64,000 nt of DNA from Caulobacter ginsengisoli (GTDB taxonomy: Bacteria; Pseudomonadota; Alphaproteobacteria; Caulobacterales; Caulobacteraceae). The translations under genes were made by a program, and so were the position numbers. The stretch is from contig NZ_JAUSVS010000015.1 of the NCBI RefSeq assembly GCF_030814835.1, forward strand, positions 1-64,000, read 5' to 3'. The notes under the pieces were generated by a model. That model was not told where the DNA came from. It saw only the letters and a program-made list of their open reading frames with translations, and searched no databases. Each line of letters begins with the position of its first letter. The stretch's first letter is position 1. Below, one piece after another: positions 34,837 to 43,244 of this stretch.

Positions 34837-37155
34837 TTAAAGTCCCAGCTCCTGCTGCGCCGCGCCCAGCTGGGCCGTTTCCGGCAGGTGGCAGGTGAAC
34901 ACCGCCCCGGCGCCGGGTTCGCTCTCCAGGTCGACCCAGCCGCCGTGCAGTTCCACGAGCGCCTTGACCAGGGCCAGGCCCAGGCCGGGGCCGCCGCGTT
35001 CGCGGCCGACGAAGCGGTCGAAGATGTGGGCCTGGACGTGGAAGGGGATGCCGCGGCCGGTGTCGCTGACCTGGAGGCGCACCTCGCCGGCCGCGCGGAC
35101 GGCGGAAATGGTCACCGTGCCGCCGGGCGGGGTCTGGCGCAGGCCGTTTTCGACCAGGTGATCGAGGATCTGGCCCAGCCGCTGGGCGTCGCCGCGGATC
35201 AGGCCCACCGCCTCGCCGCCTTCAGTGACGATGCTGATCTGGCTGGCTTCGCTGTCATGGGCCCGGCGCTGGGCGGCGCCGGCCAGCAGCTCCTCGACCT
35301 TGATGTCGCCGATGTCCAGGGCCAGTTCGCCGGCGTCGATGGCGGCCATGTCCAGCACGTCGTCGATCGAGCGGGCCAGCTGGGTGGCGGCGGTGCGCAC
35401 CGAGGCGACATGGCCCCGGGCCCGCTCCGACAGGCTCTCGCCGGCCCGCTCCAGCAGTTCGGAATAGCCGATGATGGTGGTCAGCGGGGTGCGCAGTTCG
35501 TAGCTGACATTGCCGACGAACTCGCGCTTGAGCCGTTCGGCCTCGTTGAGCGCCGCCGAGCGGTCGGCCAGGGCGCTTTCCATCCGCCGCTTTTCGGTGA
35601 TGTCGGCGAAGGCGATCAGGGTGGCGCCGTCGGGCAGCGGCCGCGACAGCCAGGAGGCGATGCGGTCGTCGCTGGTGCGCAGTTCGCCCGAGGCGGGCGC
35701 GCGGGCCTGGGGATCGGGATCGGCGATGCGGCCCTTCAGTTCCAGCCAGAAGGTCTGGTCGTGCAGGCGAGGCGCGGCCAGCTCGACCACCCGCTCGAAA
35801 TGCACGACCCCGGCGAAGTCGGCGGGGGCGGCCTTCCAGAAGCCGACGAAGGCCTCGTTGTGCAGGCGCAGCCGCCCGTCGGCCCCGAACACCGCGACGG
35901 CGTCGCTGAGCTTGTCGAGGGTGGCCTGCTGGACGTTGACCAGGCCGCGATACTCGGCCTTCAACTTCAGTTCGTCGGTGATGTCGCTGAACAGCAGCAG
36001 CAATCCGCCCATCGGGTGGGGCTGGTGGACGACGCGCAGGGTGCGGCCGTTGGGCAGGCTCCAGGGATCGTCGGCCTGGGGCTTGAGGGCCTCGTAGCGG
36101 GCCAGTTCCGACGCCTTCCAGGCGGCATAGTCGGCGGTGGCCGGCAGGCGCTGGCGCTGGCGCAGGCGGTCGAGGACCTCGCCATGGGTGGGCCGCTCCG
36201 CGAGCCAGGCCGGCTCCAGGTCCCAGAGCTCGGCGAAGGCGGCGTTGTGGAAGGAGAGGCGGCGGTCCTGGCCGAAGATGGCCACCGCCTCGGCGATGTG
36301 GTTGAGGGTCTCGTCATGGGCCTGGACGTGGCGCTGCAGGGTCTCGCGGGTCTTCTCGACCTCGGTCTGGTCCTGGGCGATCACCCCGACCCCGCCGCCT
36401 TCCAGCGGCTCGGCGACGATCTTGAAGGCGCGGCGCCGGCCGCCGATGGCCAGCCATTTGGTGGCCTCGCGGCGCTGGCCCAGGTTGGCGGCCTCGCTGG
36501 CCAGGCTGTCGGTGGAGCGGTCGAGGCTGAGGCCCCGGGCGATGGCGTCGGCGCAGTCGTCGGCCTCCACGGCGGTCAGCCAGGCCTTGTTGGCCCACAG
36601 CACCCCGCCATCGGCCCCGGCGATCCAGGCCGGCTCGGCCCGGGCGTCGAGGAAGGCGGCGAAGCGGGCGGCGGTGGGCAGGCCGCTGTCGCCAGCCTCC
36701 AGCGCCGTCAGCCGCAGCCAGGCCAGGGCCCCGGCGGCCCGGCCCTCGACCGAGACCACGCCGCGCGTTCCCCGGGCCTCGAAGGCGCAGGGCTCGCCGC
36801 GCTCGAAGAGGGCGCGCAGCCGGCGGGCATGGTCGGGATCGGCCCGCATCAGGGCGTTGATCACCCCCTGCGGGTCGCTGGCCTCCAGCCCGAACAGGGC
36901 CGCGCAGGCCGCCAGGCTCTCGGCCCCGGAGGCCAGCACCGCCCGGCCGTCCTCGACCGCCACCAGGGCGCTGTCGAAGGCCTCGGCGGAGGCCTGGGCC
37001 GCCTCGGTGCGGGCGCGGGCCAGGGTCAGCTCGGCCTGCAGGGCGCGGACCCGCTCGTCGGTCCGGCGGCTCTGGGCGAGCATCCACAGCGTGGCCCCCA
37101 CGGCCAGACAGATGCAGCCAGCCGCGGCGGCGAGGATCAGAAAGGAAGGGGTCAT
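34837..37155 (-). CDS. divL: Cell-cycle kinase-like regulator DivL
   Basis: The 772-residue protein has one N-terminal membrane helix (about 4-25) and a helical linker. Several PAS-like domains (about 165-520) follow, with blocks such as AVAIFGQDRRLSFHNAAFAELW and AVAVFGADGRLRLHNEAF. The C-terminal kinase core has a dimerisation helix in which the usual His is Tyr552 (GNVSYELRTPLTTIIGYSE) and an ATP lid with DTGRGIPFHVQAHIFDRF. In Caulobacter crescentus DivL has Tyr550 at this place, binds DivK through the kinase core and stimulates CckA, and so CtrA. Size and residue position make orthology very likely. It is divergent from a zincin gene 87 bp away. Confidence 0.95.
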   Translation of the reverse strand: MTPSFLILAAAAGCICLAVGATLWMLAQSRRTDERVRALQAELTLARARTEAAQASAEAFDSALVAVEDGRAVLASGAESLAACAALFGLEASDPQGVINALMRADPDHARRLRALFERGEPCAFEARGTRGVVSVEGRAAGALAWLRLTALEAGDSGLPTAARFAAFLDARAEPAWIAGADGGVLWANKAWLTAVEADDCADAIARGLSLDRSTDSLASEAANLGQRREATKWLAIGGRRRAFKIVAEPLEGGGVGVIAQDQTEVEKTRETLQRHVQAHDETLNHIAEAVAIFGQDRRLSFHNAAFAELWDLEPAWLAERPTHGEVLDRLRQRQRLPATADYAAWKASELARYEALKPQADDPWSLPNGRTLRVVHQPHPMGGLLLLFSDITDELKLKAEYRGLVNVQQATLDKLSDAVAVFGADGRLRLHNEAFVGFWKAAPADFAGVVHFERVVELAAPRLHDQTFWLELKGRIADPDPQARAPASGELRTSDDRIASWLSRPLPDGATLIAFADITEKRRMESALADRSAALNEAERLKREFVGNVSYELRTPLTTIIGYSELLERAGESLSERARGHVASVRTAATQLARSIDDVLDMAAIDAGELALDIGDIKVEELLAGAAQRRAHDSEASQISIVTEGGEAVGLIRGDAQRLGQILDHLVENGLRQTPPGGTVTISAVRAAGEVRLQVSDTGRGIPFHVQAHIFDRFVGRERGGPGLGLALVKALVELHGGWVDLESEPGAGAVFTCHLPETAQLGAAQQELGL

Positions 37156-37241
37156 GCCCTTTGGCCCCGAATCATGGGGGTCAACATAGGCTGGGTTGGC
37201 CGCTCTGGCGAAGGGGCGGTCGGTCGCGGCATGATGGGGCC

Positions 37242-37652
37242 ATGACCATGCCGCCGATTTGGGCCCAGAGCCCCGCCCCGTCCATCGCCGACTTCGCCGT
37301 GCTGGCCCAGGCGGCGTTCGATGGTTTGCCCCCCGAATTTCGCGCCCTGTCCGGCGAGGTGGAGATCCGGGTGCTGGATTTCGCCGACGAGAAACTGCTG
37401 GATGAGATGGGCATCGAGGACGCCTTCGACCTCACCGGCCTCTATGACGGCGTCGACCTGGCCCGCCGCTCGGTGTTCGAGGCGACGCCGCCCAGCCGGG
37501 TGTTTCTGTATCGCCGGCCCATCCTCGACGAATGGGCCGAGCGGGGCGATGTCAGCCTGGAATTTCTGGTGACGCATGTGCTGGTCCACGAGATCGGGCA
37601 TCACTTCGGGCTGTCGGACGACCAGATCGAGGCCATCGAGGCGTCGGAGTAG
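37242..37652 (+). CDS. Zincin-like metallopeptidase family protein
   Basis: The 136-residue protein belongs to the small zincin-like family (PF06262 type): GLPPEFRALSGEVEIRVLDFADE, DLTGLYDGVDL and the metal motif HEIGHHFGLSDDQIE. The motif has the HExxH zinc site with the third ligand expected just after. No substrate is known for the family. It is divergent from divL, sharing an 86-bp control region, and its end abuts an inverted repeat. ATG 37242 is chosen; an ATG two codons further in is equally possible. Confidence 0.87.
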   Translation: MTMPPIWAQSPAPSIADFAVLAQAAFDGLPPEFRALSGEVEIRVLDFADEKLLDEMGIEDAFDLTGLYDGVDLARRSVFEATPPSRVFLYRRPILDEWAERGDVSLEFLVTHVLVHEIGHHFGLSDDQIEAIEASE

Positions 37653-37673
37653 GTTTTCCAACCCACCCTTCAA

Positions 37674-37798
37674 CCGTCATCGCCGGGCTTGTCCCGGCGA
37701 CCCATGAACTCGGTGGTTCAGCCAGGCCCTCGGACAGTCCGCAGACAACCGTCCGCTCCGGTGTTCATGGGTGGCCGGGACAAGCCCGGCCATGACGG
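37674..37798. repeat. Inverted repeat (family F), CCGGGCTTGTCCCGG type
   Basis: The 36-base arms at 37674-37709 and 37763-37798 contain CCGGGCTTGTCCCGG and its complement and then CCATGAAC/GTTCATGG. Each arm is itself a small palindrome. A lone related arm is at 41828-41861. The element sits between the zincin and SWIM genes. Confidence 0.75.
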
Positions 37799-37860
37799 AT
37801 TTTGGGGTAGGGTGCAGCTGCCCTGGTCCAAACCATGAACGAATCGGCTATGGAGGCGGC

Positions 37861-38292
37861 ATGAACGAAGCCCTGGTCGATGAGGCGGCGGTCCGCGACG
37901 GCATGCCCGAGATGCGGCTCTCGCGCGCCGACAACTATCAGCAGAAGGGCTGGGTCGAGCTGATCCAGGCCGAGCCCGGGCGGATCACCGCCCATGTCAC
38001 CGGCGAGACCGGCAACATCTATGTCGTGGAGTTCGGGGCGCGGGACGCCTCCGATTGCCGTTGTAGTTGCCCCGACTTCGCCGAGAACGGCCTGCGCTGC
38101 AAGCATGTGGCGGCGACGGCCAAACAGGTGGCGCTGACCGATCCGGACGACCTGCGAAAGATAAGACAGCGCCTGGAGCGGCTGCGCGATCAGCTGGATA
38201 TGGAGGGGGTCGACGATCCTGACGCGGATGTCGATCGGGCCCGTCGCGATCCAGCGCTGTTGAAGGCGCTGGAGGGCGGACCGGCGGACTAG
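37861..38292 (+). CDS. SWIM zinc-finger protein
   Basis: The 143-residue protein has a C-x-C-x(n)-C-x-H SWIM motif in DCRCSCPDFAENGLRCKH. The upstream half is a beta-rich segment (YQQKGWVELIQAEPGRITAHV...), and an acidic, Arg-rich helix closes the protein. SWIM modules mediate nucleic-acid or protein binding in helicases and transposases; stand-alone proteins like this are uncharacterised. A GGAGGCGGC ribosome site precedes ATG 37861; the open frame upstream lies in the inverted repeat and is not coding. Confidence 0.85.
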   Translation: MNEALVDEAAVRDGMPEMRLSRADNYQQKGWVELIQAEPGRITAHVTGETGNIYVVEFGARDASDCRCSCPDFAENGLRCKHVAATAKQVALTDPDDLRKIRQRLERLRDQLDMEGVDDPDADVDRARRDPALLKALEGGPAD

Positions 38293-38316
38293 AAACCGCC
38301 GACCCGCCTCAGGGGT

Positions 38317-38574
38317 TTAGTGAACCGAGACCGGGGCCAGTTCGTGGGCCAGGGCGGCGGCGACGGCCGAGCCCTTGTCGACCAGCACGGCCAGGCGGGC
38401 GCCATCGGCGCGGTGCACGGCGTAGAGGGTCTGTTCCGGGTCCAGCTCGGCGGCCTGGTCAGGAATGATCGGCGATTCAGCCAGAATTTCCGACGCCTTG
38501 ACTGGTCGGACATAGACCAGATCGGGCGCGCCCAGGGCGGCGAAAGCTTCAGTGGTAAGCAGTTGGGGTGTCAT
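38317..38574 (-). CDS. DUF1150 family protein
   Basis: The 85-residue protein has the DUF1150 pattern: ALGAPDLVYVRPVKASEI and LYAVHRADGARLAVLVDKGSAVAAA. The function is unknown. It follows the Hsp20 gene on the same strand (82 bp gap), a neighbour relation I know from other alphaproteobacteria, so a stress-linked role is plausible. A converse pairing with the SWIM gene is only convergent. Confidence 0.88.
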   Translation of the reverse strand: MTPQLLTTEAFAALGAPDLVYVRPVKASEILAESPIIPDQAAELDPEQTLYAVHRADGARLAVLVDKGSAVAAALAHELAPVSVH

Positions 38575-38656
38575 CTAGACCACCTCCTTCATAAACTTGA
38601 ACGCGCCAGTTTGCCGCCGGTTCGGCCGGCACAGCGGTTCTAGGCAAAAGCCGGGT

Positions 38657-39100
38657 TCAGCCGGCGCTCTTGATCGGTATTTTCACAATCCGGCGTTCGG
38701 GTTCCGGACGGGTCAGGTCGATATGCAGCAGGCCATGTTCGAGCAGGGCCTGTTCGACCACCATGCCCTCGGCCAGCACGAAGCTTCGCAGGAAGCCCCG
38801 GGCCGCGATGCCGCGGTGCAGGTAGGCGCGGTCCTTGCCCGGCGTCTCGGCGCCGTCGCCCCTCCCCTCATTACGCCGTCCGGCCACGATCAGCTGTTCG
38901 CCCTCAAGGGTGACTTCCAGCTGGTCGGGCGAGAAGCCCGCCACGGCCAGGGTGATGCGCACGCCGCCGTCGTCGCGTTCCTCGACATTGTAGGGGGGAT
39001 AGCCCTCGGCCGCGGCCTTGGCGGCCCGCTCGATCAGCGAGCGGGTATGCTCAAAGCCGAGCAGGAAGGGACTGTCGAAAAGCAGGGTTCGGGTCGTCAT
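38657..39100 (-). CDS. Small heat-shock protein (Hsp20/IbpA family)
   Basis: The 147-residue protein has the alpha-crystallin core (about 35-130) with YPPYNVEERDDGGVRITLAVAGFSPDQLEV and the characteristic GIAARGFLRSFVLAEG. The C-terminal anchoring motif is I-x-I (VKIPIKSAG). It should form large oligomers that hold unfolding proteins for DnaK/ClpB. I choose ATG 39100 with AAGGAT upstream. The following DUF1150 gene is probably co-transcribed. No canonical sigma-32 promoter is obvious. Confidence 0.93.
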   Translation of the reverse strand: MTTRTLLFDSPFLLGFEHTRSLIERAAKAAAEGYPPYNVEERDDGGVRITLAVAGFSPDQLEVTLEGEQLIVAGRRNEGRGDGAETPGKDRAYLHRGIAARGFLRSFVLAEGMVVEQALLEHGLLHIDLTRPEPERRIVKIPIKSAG

Positions 39101-39341
39101 GCTCAATCCTTCGAGTCCTCGTCAAAGCGACTCCCGCGGTTCGGCCCGAATTCGGCGCCGGCCACGGTCAGACTTAAAGGTGGCGATTGTGAACCCGCCG
39201 TTCAAGGCGTGGACTTCAAGGCGCCGCCGAAGCGGCAAAGACTGACGTTCGGCGAGAATCCGATAGCGCGTTCGCCAAATCGCCGACTAGAGTGGCGGGA
39301 CGCCCTGGGGTTGGGGCTGCCGATGTCGGTGGGGGAGTTTC

Positions 39342-40034
39342 ATGAAGCGCTTGATCGTGGCCCTGGCGTGCCTGGCTATGGCCGCCTGTACGACAACCAA
39401 CGTCAAGACCTCGACCCAGACCCTGTCGGTCCCCAAGGCCGGCGCCAGGGTGCTGCTGGTCCAGCCGGACGTTCAGCTCAGCGTCCTGACCATCGCGGGG
39501 ATTCCTGAACCTAAGGCCGACTGGACCAACGCGGCGCGGGACAATCTGCGTAGCCAGATCCAGAGCAGCCTGGCGGCGGGCAATCATCCGGTCAGCAACG
39601 TCAAGCCGGACGAGGCCATGGAGGGCAAGGTCGGCCAGTTGCTGCGGCTGCATGAGGCGGTCGGGCTGTCGGTGTTGATGTTCAACTACAGCGGCTTTTC
39701 GCTGCCGACCAAGCCGCGGACCGGGCCCTTCGACTGGACCCTGGGCGAGGGCGCCCAGGCCCTGGGTCAGACCTACAATGCCGACTACGCCCTGTTCGTC
39801 TATGCGCGGGGCTCCTATTCCAGCGCCGGCCGCAAGGTCGCCATGGTCGGCGCCGCCTTGCTGGGCGTGGGGATCGCCCCCGGCAGCCAGCAGGCCTTCG
39901 CCTCGCTGGTCGACCTGAAGACCGGCCAGATCGTCTGGTTCAACATGGCCACCGCCGGACCCGAGGCCGACATGCGCTCGCCCGAAGGCTCCAAGGCCCT
40001 GGTCGCCGCCCTGCTCAAGGGCGCGCCGCTCTGA
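39342..40034 (+). CDS. Putative lipoprotein, first gene of an envelope operon
   Basis: The 230-residue protein has a lipoprotein signal, MKRLIVALACLAMAACTTT, with lipobox MAAC and Cys16 as the lipidation site. The mature domain is of alpha/beta type (GARVLLVQPDVQLSVL, ADYALFVYARGSYSS, SLVDLKTGQIVWFN). The last block resembles DUF4136/GNA1162-like lipoproteins that end with a statement on export, but I cannot place the family firmly. GGGGGAG lies four bases before the ATG. The gene overlaps the M48 protease gene by one base (TGATG). Confidence 0.78.
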   Translation: MKRLIVALACLAMAACTTTNVKTSTQTLSVPKAGARVLLVQPDVQLSVLTIAGIPEPKADWTNAARDNLRSQIQSSLAAGNHPVSNVKPDEAMEGKVGQLLRLHEAVGLSVLMFNYSGFSLPTKPRTGPFDWTLGEGAQALGQTYNADYALFVYARGSYSSAGRKVAMVGAALLGVGIAPGSQQAFASLVDLKTGQIVWFNMATAGPEADMRSPEGSKALVAALLKGAPL

Positions 40035-41188
40035 TGCGACTGCGTAACGTCCTGCTGGCGGCCAGCGCCTGGGCCGTGGCGGTCACACCCGTCTTCGCCG
40101 AGCCGCGCCCGCCGCACAGCCGGCCGGTGCTGAGCAGCGACGAGGGCGGCATCTGGGACCTGCTGGACCGGGCCGAACTCGACACCCGCAACTCGGCCGA
40201 GCTCGACAAGGACCCGGTGCTGAACGCCTATGTCCAGGGCGTGGTCTGCAAGGTGGCGGGGGACTATTGCGCGGACCTGCGGGTCTATCTGCTGGACCGG
40301 CCGTATCTGAACGCCATCACCGCGCCCAACGGCTATGTCGAGGTCTGGTCGGGCCTCATGCTGCGGGCCGAGACCGAGTCGGAGCTGGCCTTCGTGCTGG
40401 GCCACGAGATCACCCACTTCACCGAGAACCACGGCATCGAGCAGTGGCGCAAGGCCAGGGCCCAGGCCAATGTGGCCATGCTGGCCTCCATCGTCTCGGG
40501 CCCGCTGGGCCTGCTGGCGGCGCTGGGCGCGGCGGCCTCGCTGAGCGCCTACAGCCGCGAGGACGAGCGCCAGGCCGACCGCGAGGGCCTGGAGCGGGCC
40601 GTGGCGGCCGGCTACGACGCCGGCGGCGGGGCGGCCATGTGGACCTGGGTGATCGACGAGGCCAAGGCGTCCGACTTCAAGAAGGTGCGCGAGGGCCCGG
40701 CCCGGGCCAGCATCTTCAACACCCACCCCATCGACCAGGAGCGCATCGCCACCCTGACCGCCCTGGCCAAGGGCCGGCCGGCGGGCGCGGGGGCCGACAA
40801 GGCCGTCTACCGGGCGGTGATCCGTCCCCACCTGGCCAGCTGGCTGCGCGACGACCTGCGCCGGCGCGACTATGGCCAGAGCCTCTATCTGATCCAGCGC
40901 CTCTCGCAGCTGGGGACCGACATGGGCGTCCTGAACTATTTCAAGGGCGAGGCCTACCGCCTGCGCCGCGGCGCCGGCGACGACGCCCTGGCCCAGGCGG
41001 CCTATGAGGCGGCGGTGACGCAGATCGACGTGCCGCCCGAGGCCTTCCGCGAACTGGGCAACCTCTATGTCCGGGCGGGCGACAAGGCCCGGGCCAGGAC
41101 GGCGTTCGAATCCTATCTGTCCCGGGCGCCGGAGGCCCAGGACCGCTGGCTGGTCGAGACCAGTCTCAAGACTCTCGAGGGGACTTAG
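40034..41188 (+). CDS. M48-family zinc metallopeptidase
   Basis: The 384-residue precursor has a signal peptide (about 1-22) and the M48 protease core: LGHEITHF with HExxH, and the glutamate third ligand in SREDERQADREGLERA, in the range expected. A C-terminal TPR-like region (YEAAVTQIDVPPEAFRELGNLYVRAGDKARA) recalls BepA/LoiP-type envelope quality-control proteases. It is embedded between two lipoprotein genes, being overlapped by the first and abutted by the second, so the three are a translational unit. Assembly of outer-membrane proteins is a reasonable inferred role. Confidence 0.9.
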   Translation: MRLRNVLLAASAWAVAVTPVFAEPRPPHSRPVLSSDEGGIWDLLDRAELDTRNSAELDKDPVLNAYVQGVVCKVAGDYCADLRVYLLDRPYLNAITAPNGYVEVWSGLMLRAETESELAFVLGHEITHFTENHGIEQWRKARAQANVAMLASIVSGPLGLLAALGAAASLSAYSREDERQADREGLERAVAAGYDAGGGAAMWTWVIDEAKASDFKKVREGPARASIFNTHPIDQERIATLTALAKGRPAGAGADKAVYRAVIRPHLASWLRDDLRRRDYGQSLYLIQRLSQLGTDMGVLNYFKGEAYRLRRGAGDDALAQAAYEAAVTQIDVPPEAFRELGNLYVRAGDKARARTAFESYLSRAPEAQDRWLVETSLKTLEGT

Positions 41189-41782
41189 ATGATCCGAAAG
41201 ATTCTCATCGCCGGAGCGGCTCTGCTGGCCATGGCGGTCAGCGCCTGCACGACCATTCCCAGCGTGCCGGCCGGCCCCTTCGCCGTCGGCGGCAACCAGG
41301 TGACGCTGGACCGGCAATGGTCGGACGTGACCATCTTCTCGCCGGGCGGCCGCAAGAGCCTCAAGCAGCTGTCGATCGACGGCCCGCTGCTGGACAACCT
41401 CTATGTCAGCAACGGCCTGGCGCCGGGCGCCTACCTGCTCAAGCCCGCCAAGAAGGAAACCCCGACCCCGACGGTGCGGGCCGGCATGACCCCGACCGAG
41501 CAGGTCGAGTTCGTCACCGACAATCTCTCGGTCCTCGGCTACCAGCGGATCGAGGTCGCCTCGCTCAAGCCCGGCAAGACCGCCAATGGCCAGCAGGCCA
41601 TCCGCGCCACGATCACCGCCAAGACCAAGGCCGGCCTGGACATCTCGGTCCTGGCCCAGATGCTGCAGGTCAAGGACCGGCTCTATCTGGTGATGTATGT
41701 GGCGCCGACCGAGCACTATTACGGCGCCAGCCTCAAGAACGCAGAGTCGGTGATGGACTCGATGGCGCCCACCGGGAGCTAG
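41189..41782 (+). CDS. Putative lipoprotein, third gene of the envelope operon
   Basis: The 197-residue protein starts MIRKILIAGAALLAMAVSAC, with a lipobox VSAC and Cys20. The mature domain has no obvious named family. It contains GGNQVTLDRQWSDVTIFSPGG, PTEQVEFVTDNLSVLGYQR and a final helix. Its ATG directly follows the protease stop codon with no gap, suggesting coupled synthesis. The family F2 element follows immediately. Confidence 0.78.
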   Translation: MIRKILIAGAALLAMAVSACTTIPSVPAGPFAVGGNQVTLDRQWSDVTIFSPGGRKSLKQLSIDGPLLDNLYVSNGLAPGAYLLKPAKKETPTPTVRAGMTPTEQVEFVTDNLSVLGYQRIEVASLKPGKTANGQQAIRATITAKTKAGLDISVLAQMLQVKDRLYLVMYVAPTEHYYGASLKNAESVMDSMAPTGS

Positions 41783-41783
41783 G

Positions 41784-41907
41784 GGCCGTATCGACGTTCA
41801 GCGATCCGCCCAGTCCTCACCTCAACACCCGTCATGGCCGGGACAAGCCCGGCCATGACGGTTGAGGGGTGGTTTGAAGTCCAAACCAATCGACTGTCGA
41901 TACGGCC
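41784..41907. repeat. Nested inverted repeat with a family F arm inside
   Basis: Outer arms GGCCGTATCGAC (41784-41795) and its exact complement (41896-41907) enclose a palindrome, GTCATGGCCGGGACAAGCCC onwards, at 41828-41861, which matches one arm of the repeat at 37674-37798. It lies between convergent genes and may be a transcript end structure. Confidence 0.7.
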
Positions 41908-41914
41908 TAGAGCG

Positions 41915-42184
41915 CTATTTCTCGCTCAGCCGGCGGCGATGATAGGCGGTGCGCTGGGCGATGGCGAAGCCGATCAGCACCCAGCCGGCCAGCATCAGGC
42001 CCACGAAGGCCAGGCCCGGCGCGGAATGCAGCACCGGGATGTCCTGGCTGCGGACCCACCAGACGCCGATGGCCGAGAGGCCGATGGCGCCCAGCCCGCC
42101 CCAGCGCAGGGGCCTGGCGACCTGGCCCAGCTCCTTGGCGTAGGCGGCGCGGCCTTCAGGGGTTGAGAGGTCGGGCGGCGGCAT
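41915..42184 (-). CDS. Small two-helix membrane protein downstream of padR
   Basis: The 89-residue protein has a soluble N-terminal helix (LSTPEGRAAYAKELGQVARP) and two membrane segments at about 27-46 and 56-77, with a basic cytoplasmic end. Family unknown. It is the third gene of the padR group, 10 bp after the preceding gene's stop, and is probably part of the same message. Confidence 0.7.
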   Translation of the reverse strand: MPPPDLSTPEGRAAYAKELGQVARPLRWGGLGAIGLSAIGVWWVRSQDIPVLHSAPGLAFVGLMLAGWVLIGFAIAQRTAYHRRRLSEK

Positions 42185-42194
42185 GAGGGCGCTC

Positions 42195-42782
42195 CTAATG
42201 GGGCCGGTAGGTGAAGGCCTCGCCCAGGGCGTGGCCCAGCAGCAGGGCCGCCAGCAGCCCGCCCAGGGCCAGCACGGCCAGGTTCATGGGTCTGAGGCGC
42301 AGCTTCATCTCATAGATCAGGCCGGCGATGTGGCGTCCGCCCCGGAAGGTGACGCCCAGATTGGCCCAGAGCGCCAGGGCTATGGCCCCCAGGATGACCC
42401 CGGGAGCGACGGCGTTGAACAGTCGGGCCCGGCCGGGTTCGGCCAGCCAGTAGGCGATGGGGGCGAAGAAGACGCCGACGCCGATCTGGTCCAGCAGGGC
42501 GGCGGCCACGAAATAGAAGGGCAATACCAGGGCCACGATGCCGAACAGGGCCGCAAAGCCGTCCGGCGGCGCCTCGCCCTCGCGGCCGCGCCAGGGCAGC
42601 AGGGTGCGGGTCAGAAGCTCTCCAAACGCCATGCTCAGCACTCCCCAAAGCCAGTCCATCCGCGCCCGCCCATCGGGCGCGGCCGAAAGTTCCGCCAGGG
42701 CCGCCCGGACCCAGTCGGCATGCTTGCCGCCGGCCTCGGTCAGCAGCCCGGCCAGGAGGCGCTCGAGCAGACCAGGTTTCAT
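42195..42782 (-). CDS. Integral membrane protein coupled to padR
   Basis: The 195-residue protein begins with a soluble helical domain (about 1-75, MKPGLLERLLAGLLTEAGGK...), followed by about four membrane helices. PadR regulators are often followed by a membrane protein with an N-terminal helical head (HAAS or DUF1700-like), and this gene fits that layout without a firm sequence match. It overlaps padR by 4 bp (ATGA), so translation is coupled. Confidence 0.7.
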   Translation of the reverse strand: MKPGLLERLLAGLLTEAGGKHADWVRAALAELSAAPDGRARMDWLWGVLSMAFGELLTRTLLPWRGREGEAPPDGFAALFGIVALVLPFYFVAAALLDQIGVGVFFAPIAYWLAEPGRARLFNAVAPGVILGAIALALWANLGVTFRGGRHIAGLIYEMKLRLRPMNLAVLALGGLLAALLLGHALGEAFTYRPH

Positions 42783-43081
42783 GTCCAGCCCAGCCGGCTG
42801 AGAACCGGCGCGGCAGCCGGCGGTCGGCCGGCCGTGAGCGCCTGGGCCTTGCCCTCGGCGGTCAGCCGATAGAGATGCCGGGGCGGGCGGCCCGGTTCGG
42901 GCGAATCCTCCCAGCGGGTCTCCAGCCAGCCGCGCTCGGTCAGCCGGATCAGCAGCGGATACAGCGTCCCCGACTTCAGCCCCGTCTCGCGGGAGAGGTC
43001 ATAGCCATGCCGCCAGTCGCCGCCGGCGGTGAGGGCGGCGAGCAGGGATCGGGTCTGACGGGTCCAGCGGATCTCGGCCAT
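42779..43081 (-). CDS. PadR-family transcriptional regulator
   Basis: The 100-residue protein is a short winged-helix repressor with the PadR pattern: TRSLLAALTAGGDWRHGYDLSRETGLKSGTLYPLLIRLTERGWLETRWE and then GRPPRHLYRLTAEGKAQA. It should bind a palindrome near its own promoter, and ACATATGT is present in the spacer at 43094-43101. The promoter places the transcription start at or next to the ATG at 43081. It heads the three-gene operon with two membrane proteins. Confidence 0.9.
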   Translation of the reverse strand: MAEIRWTRQTRSLLAALTAGGDWRHGYDLSRETGLKSGTLYPLLIRLTERGWLETRWEDSPEPGRPPRHLYRLTAEGKAQALTAGRPPAAAPVLSRLGWT

Positions 43082-43088
43082 GAGGCTT

Positions 43089-43116
43089 AATCTACATATG
43101 TCGGATTTGGAGTCAA
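43089..43116 (-). promoter_or_regulatory. padR promoter, probably leaderless, with ACATATGT operator
   Basis: On the minus strand TTGACT (43116-43111), a 16-bp spacer and TAGATT (43094-43089) form a sigma-70-type promoter. The expected start is 43082-43083, one or two bases before the ATG. ACATATGT, a perfect palindrome like PadR half-site cores, overlaps the -10. GAGTC, a GANTC methylation site, overlaps the -35. Confidence 0.5.
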
Positions 43117-43127
43117 CACATCCCGCT

Positions 43128-43218
43128 TCCCCAGCGAAAGCTGGGGCCCATGAGTGCGGATGGGCTTGAAGCGCCGGCGTGGCTGACAGCCCTCACGGGC
43201 CCCAGCTTTCGTTGGGGA
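43128..43218. repeat. Inverted repeat (family G)
   Basis: Arms TCCCCAGCGAAAGCTGGGG followed by CCCATGAG (43128-43154) pair with 43192-43218. Each arm is also a small palindrome (CCCCAGC/GCTGGGG). It lies between the padR promoter and the tRNA terminator. Confidence 0.65.
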
Positions 43219-43244
43219 TACAGAGTTTTGTTTGCTGGAAATGG

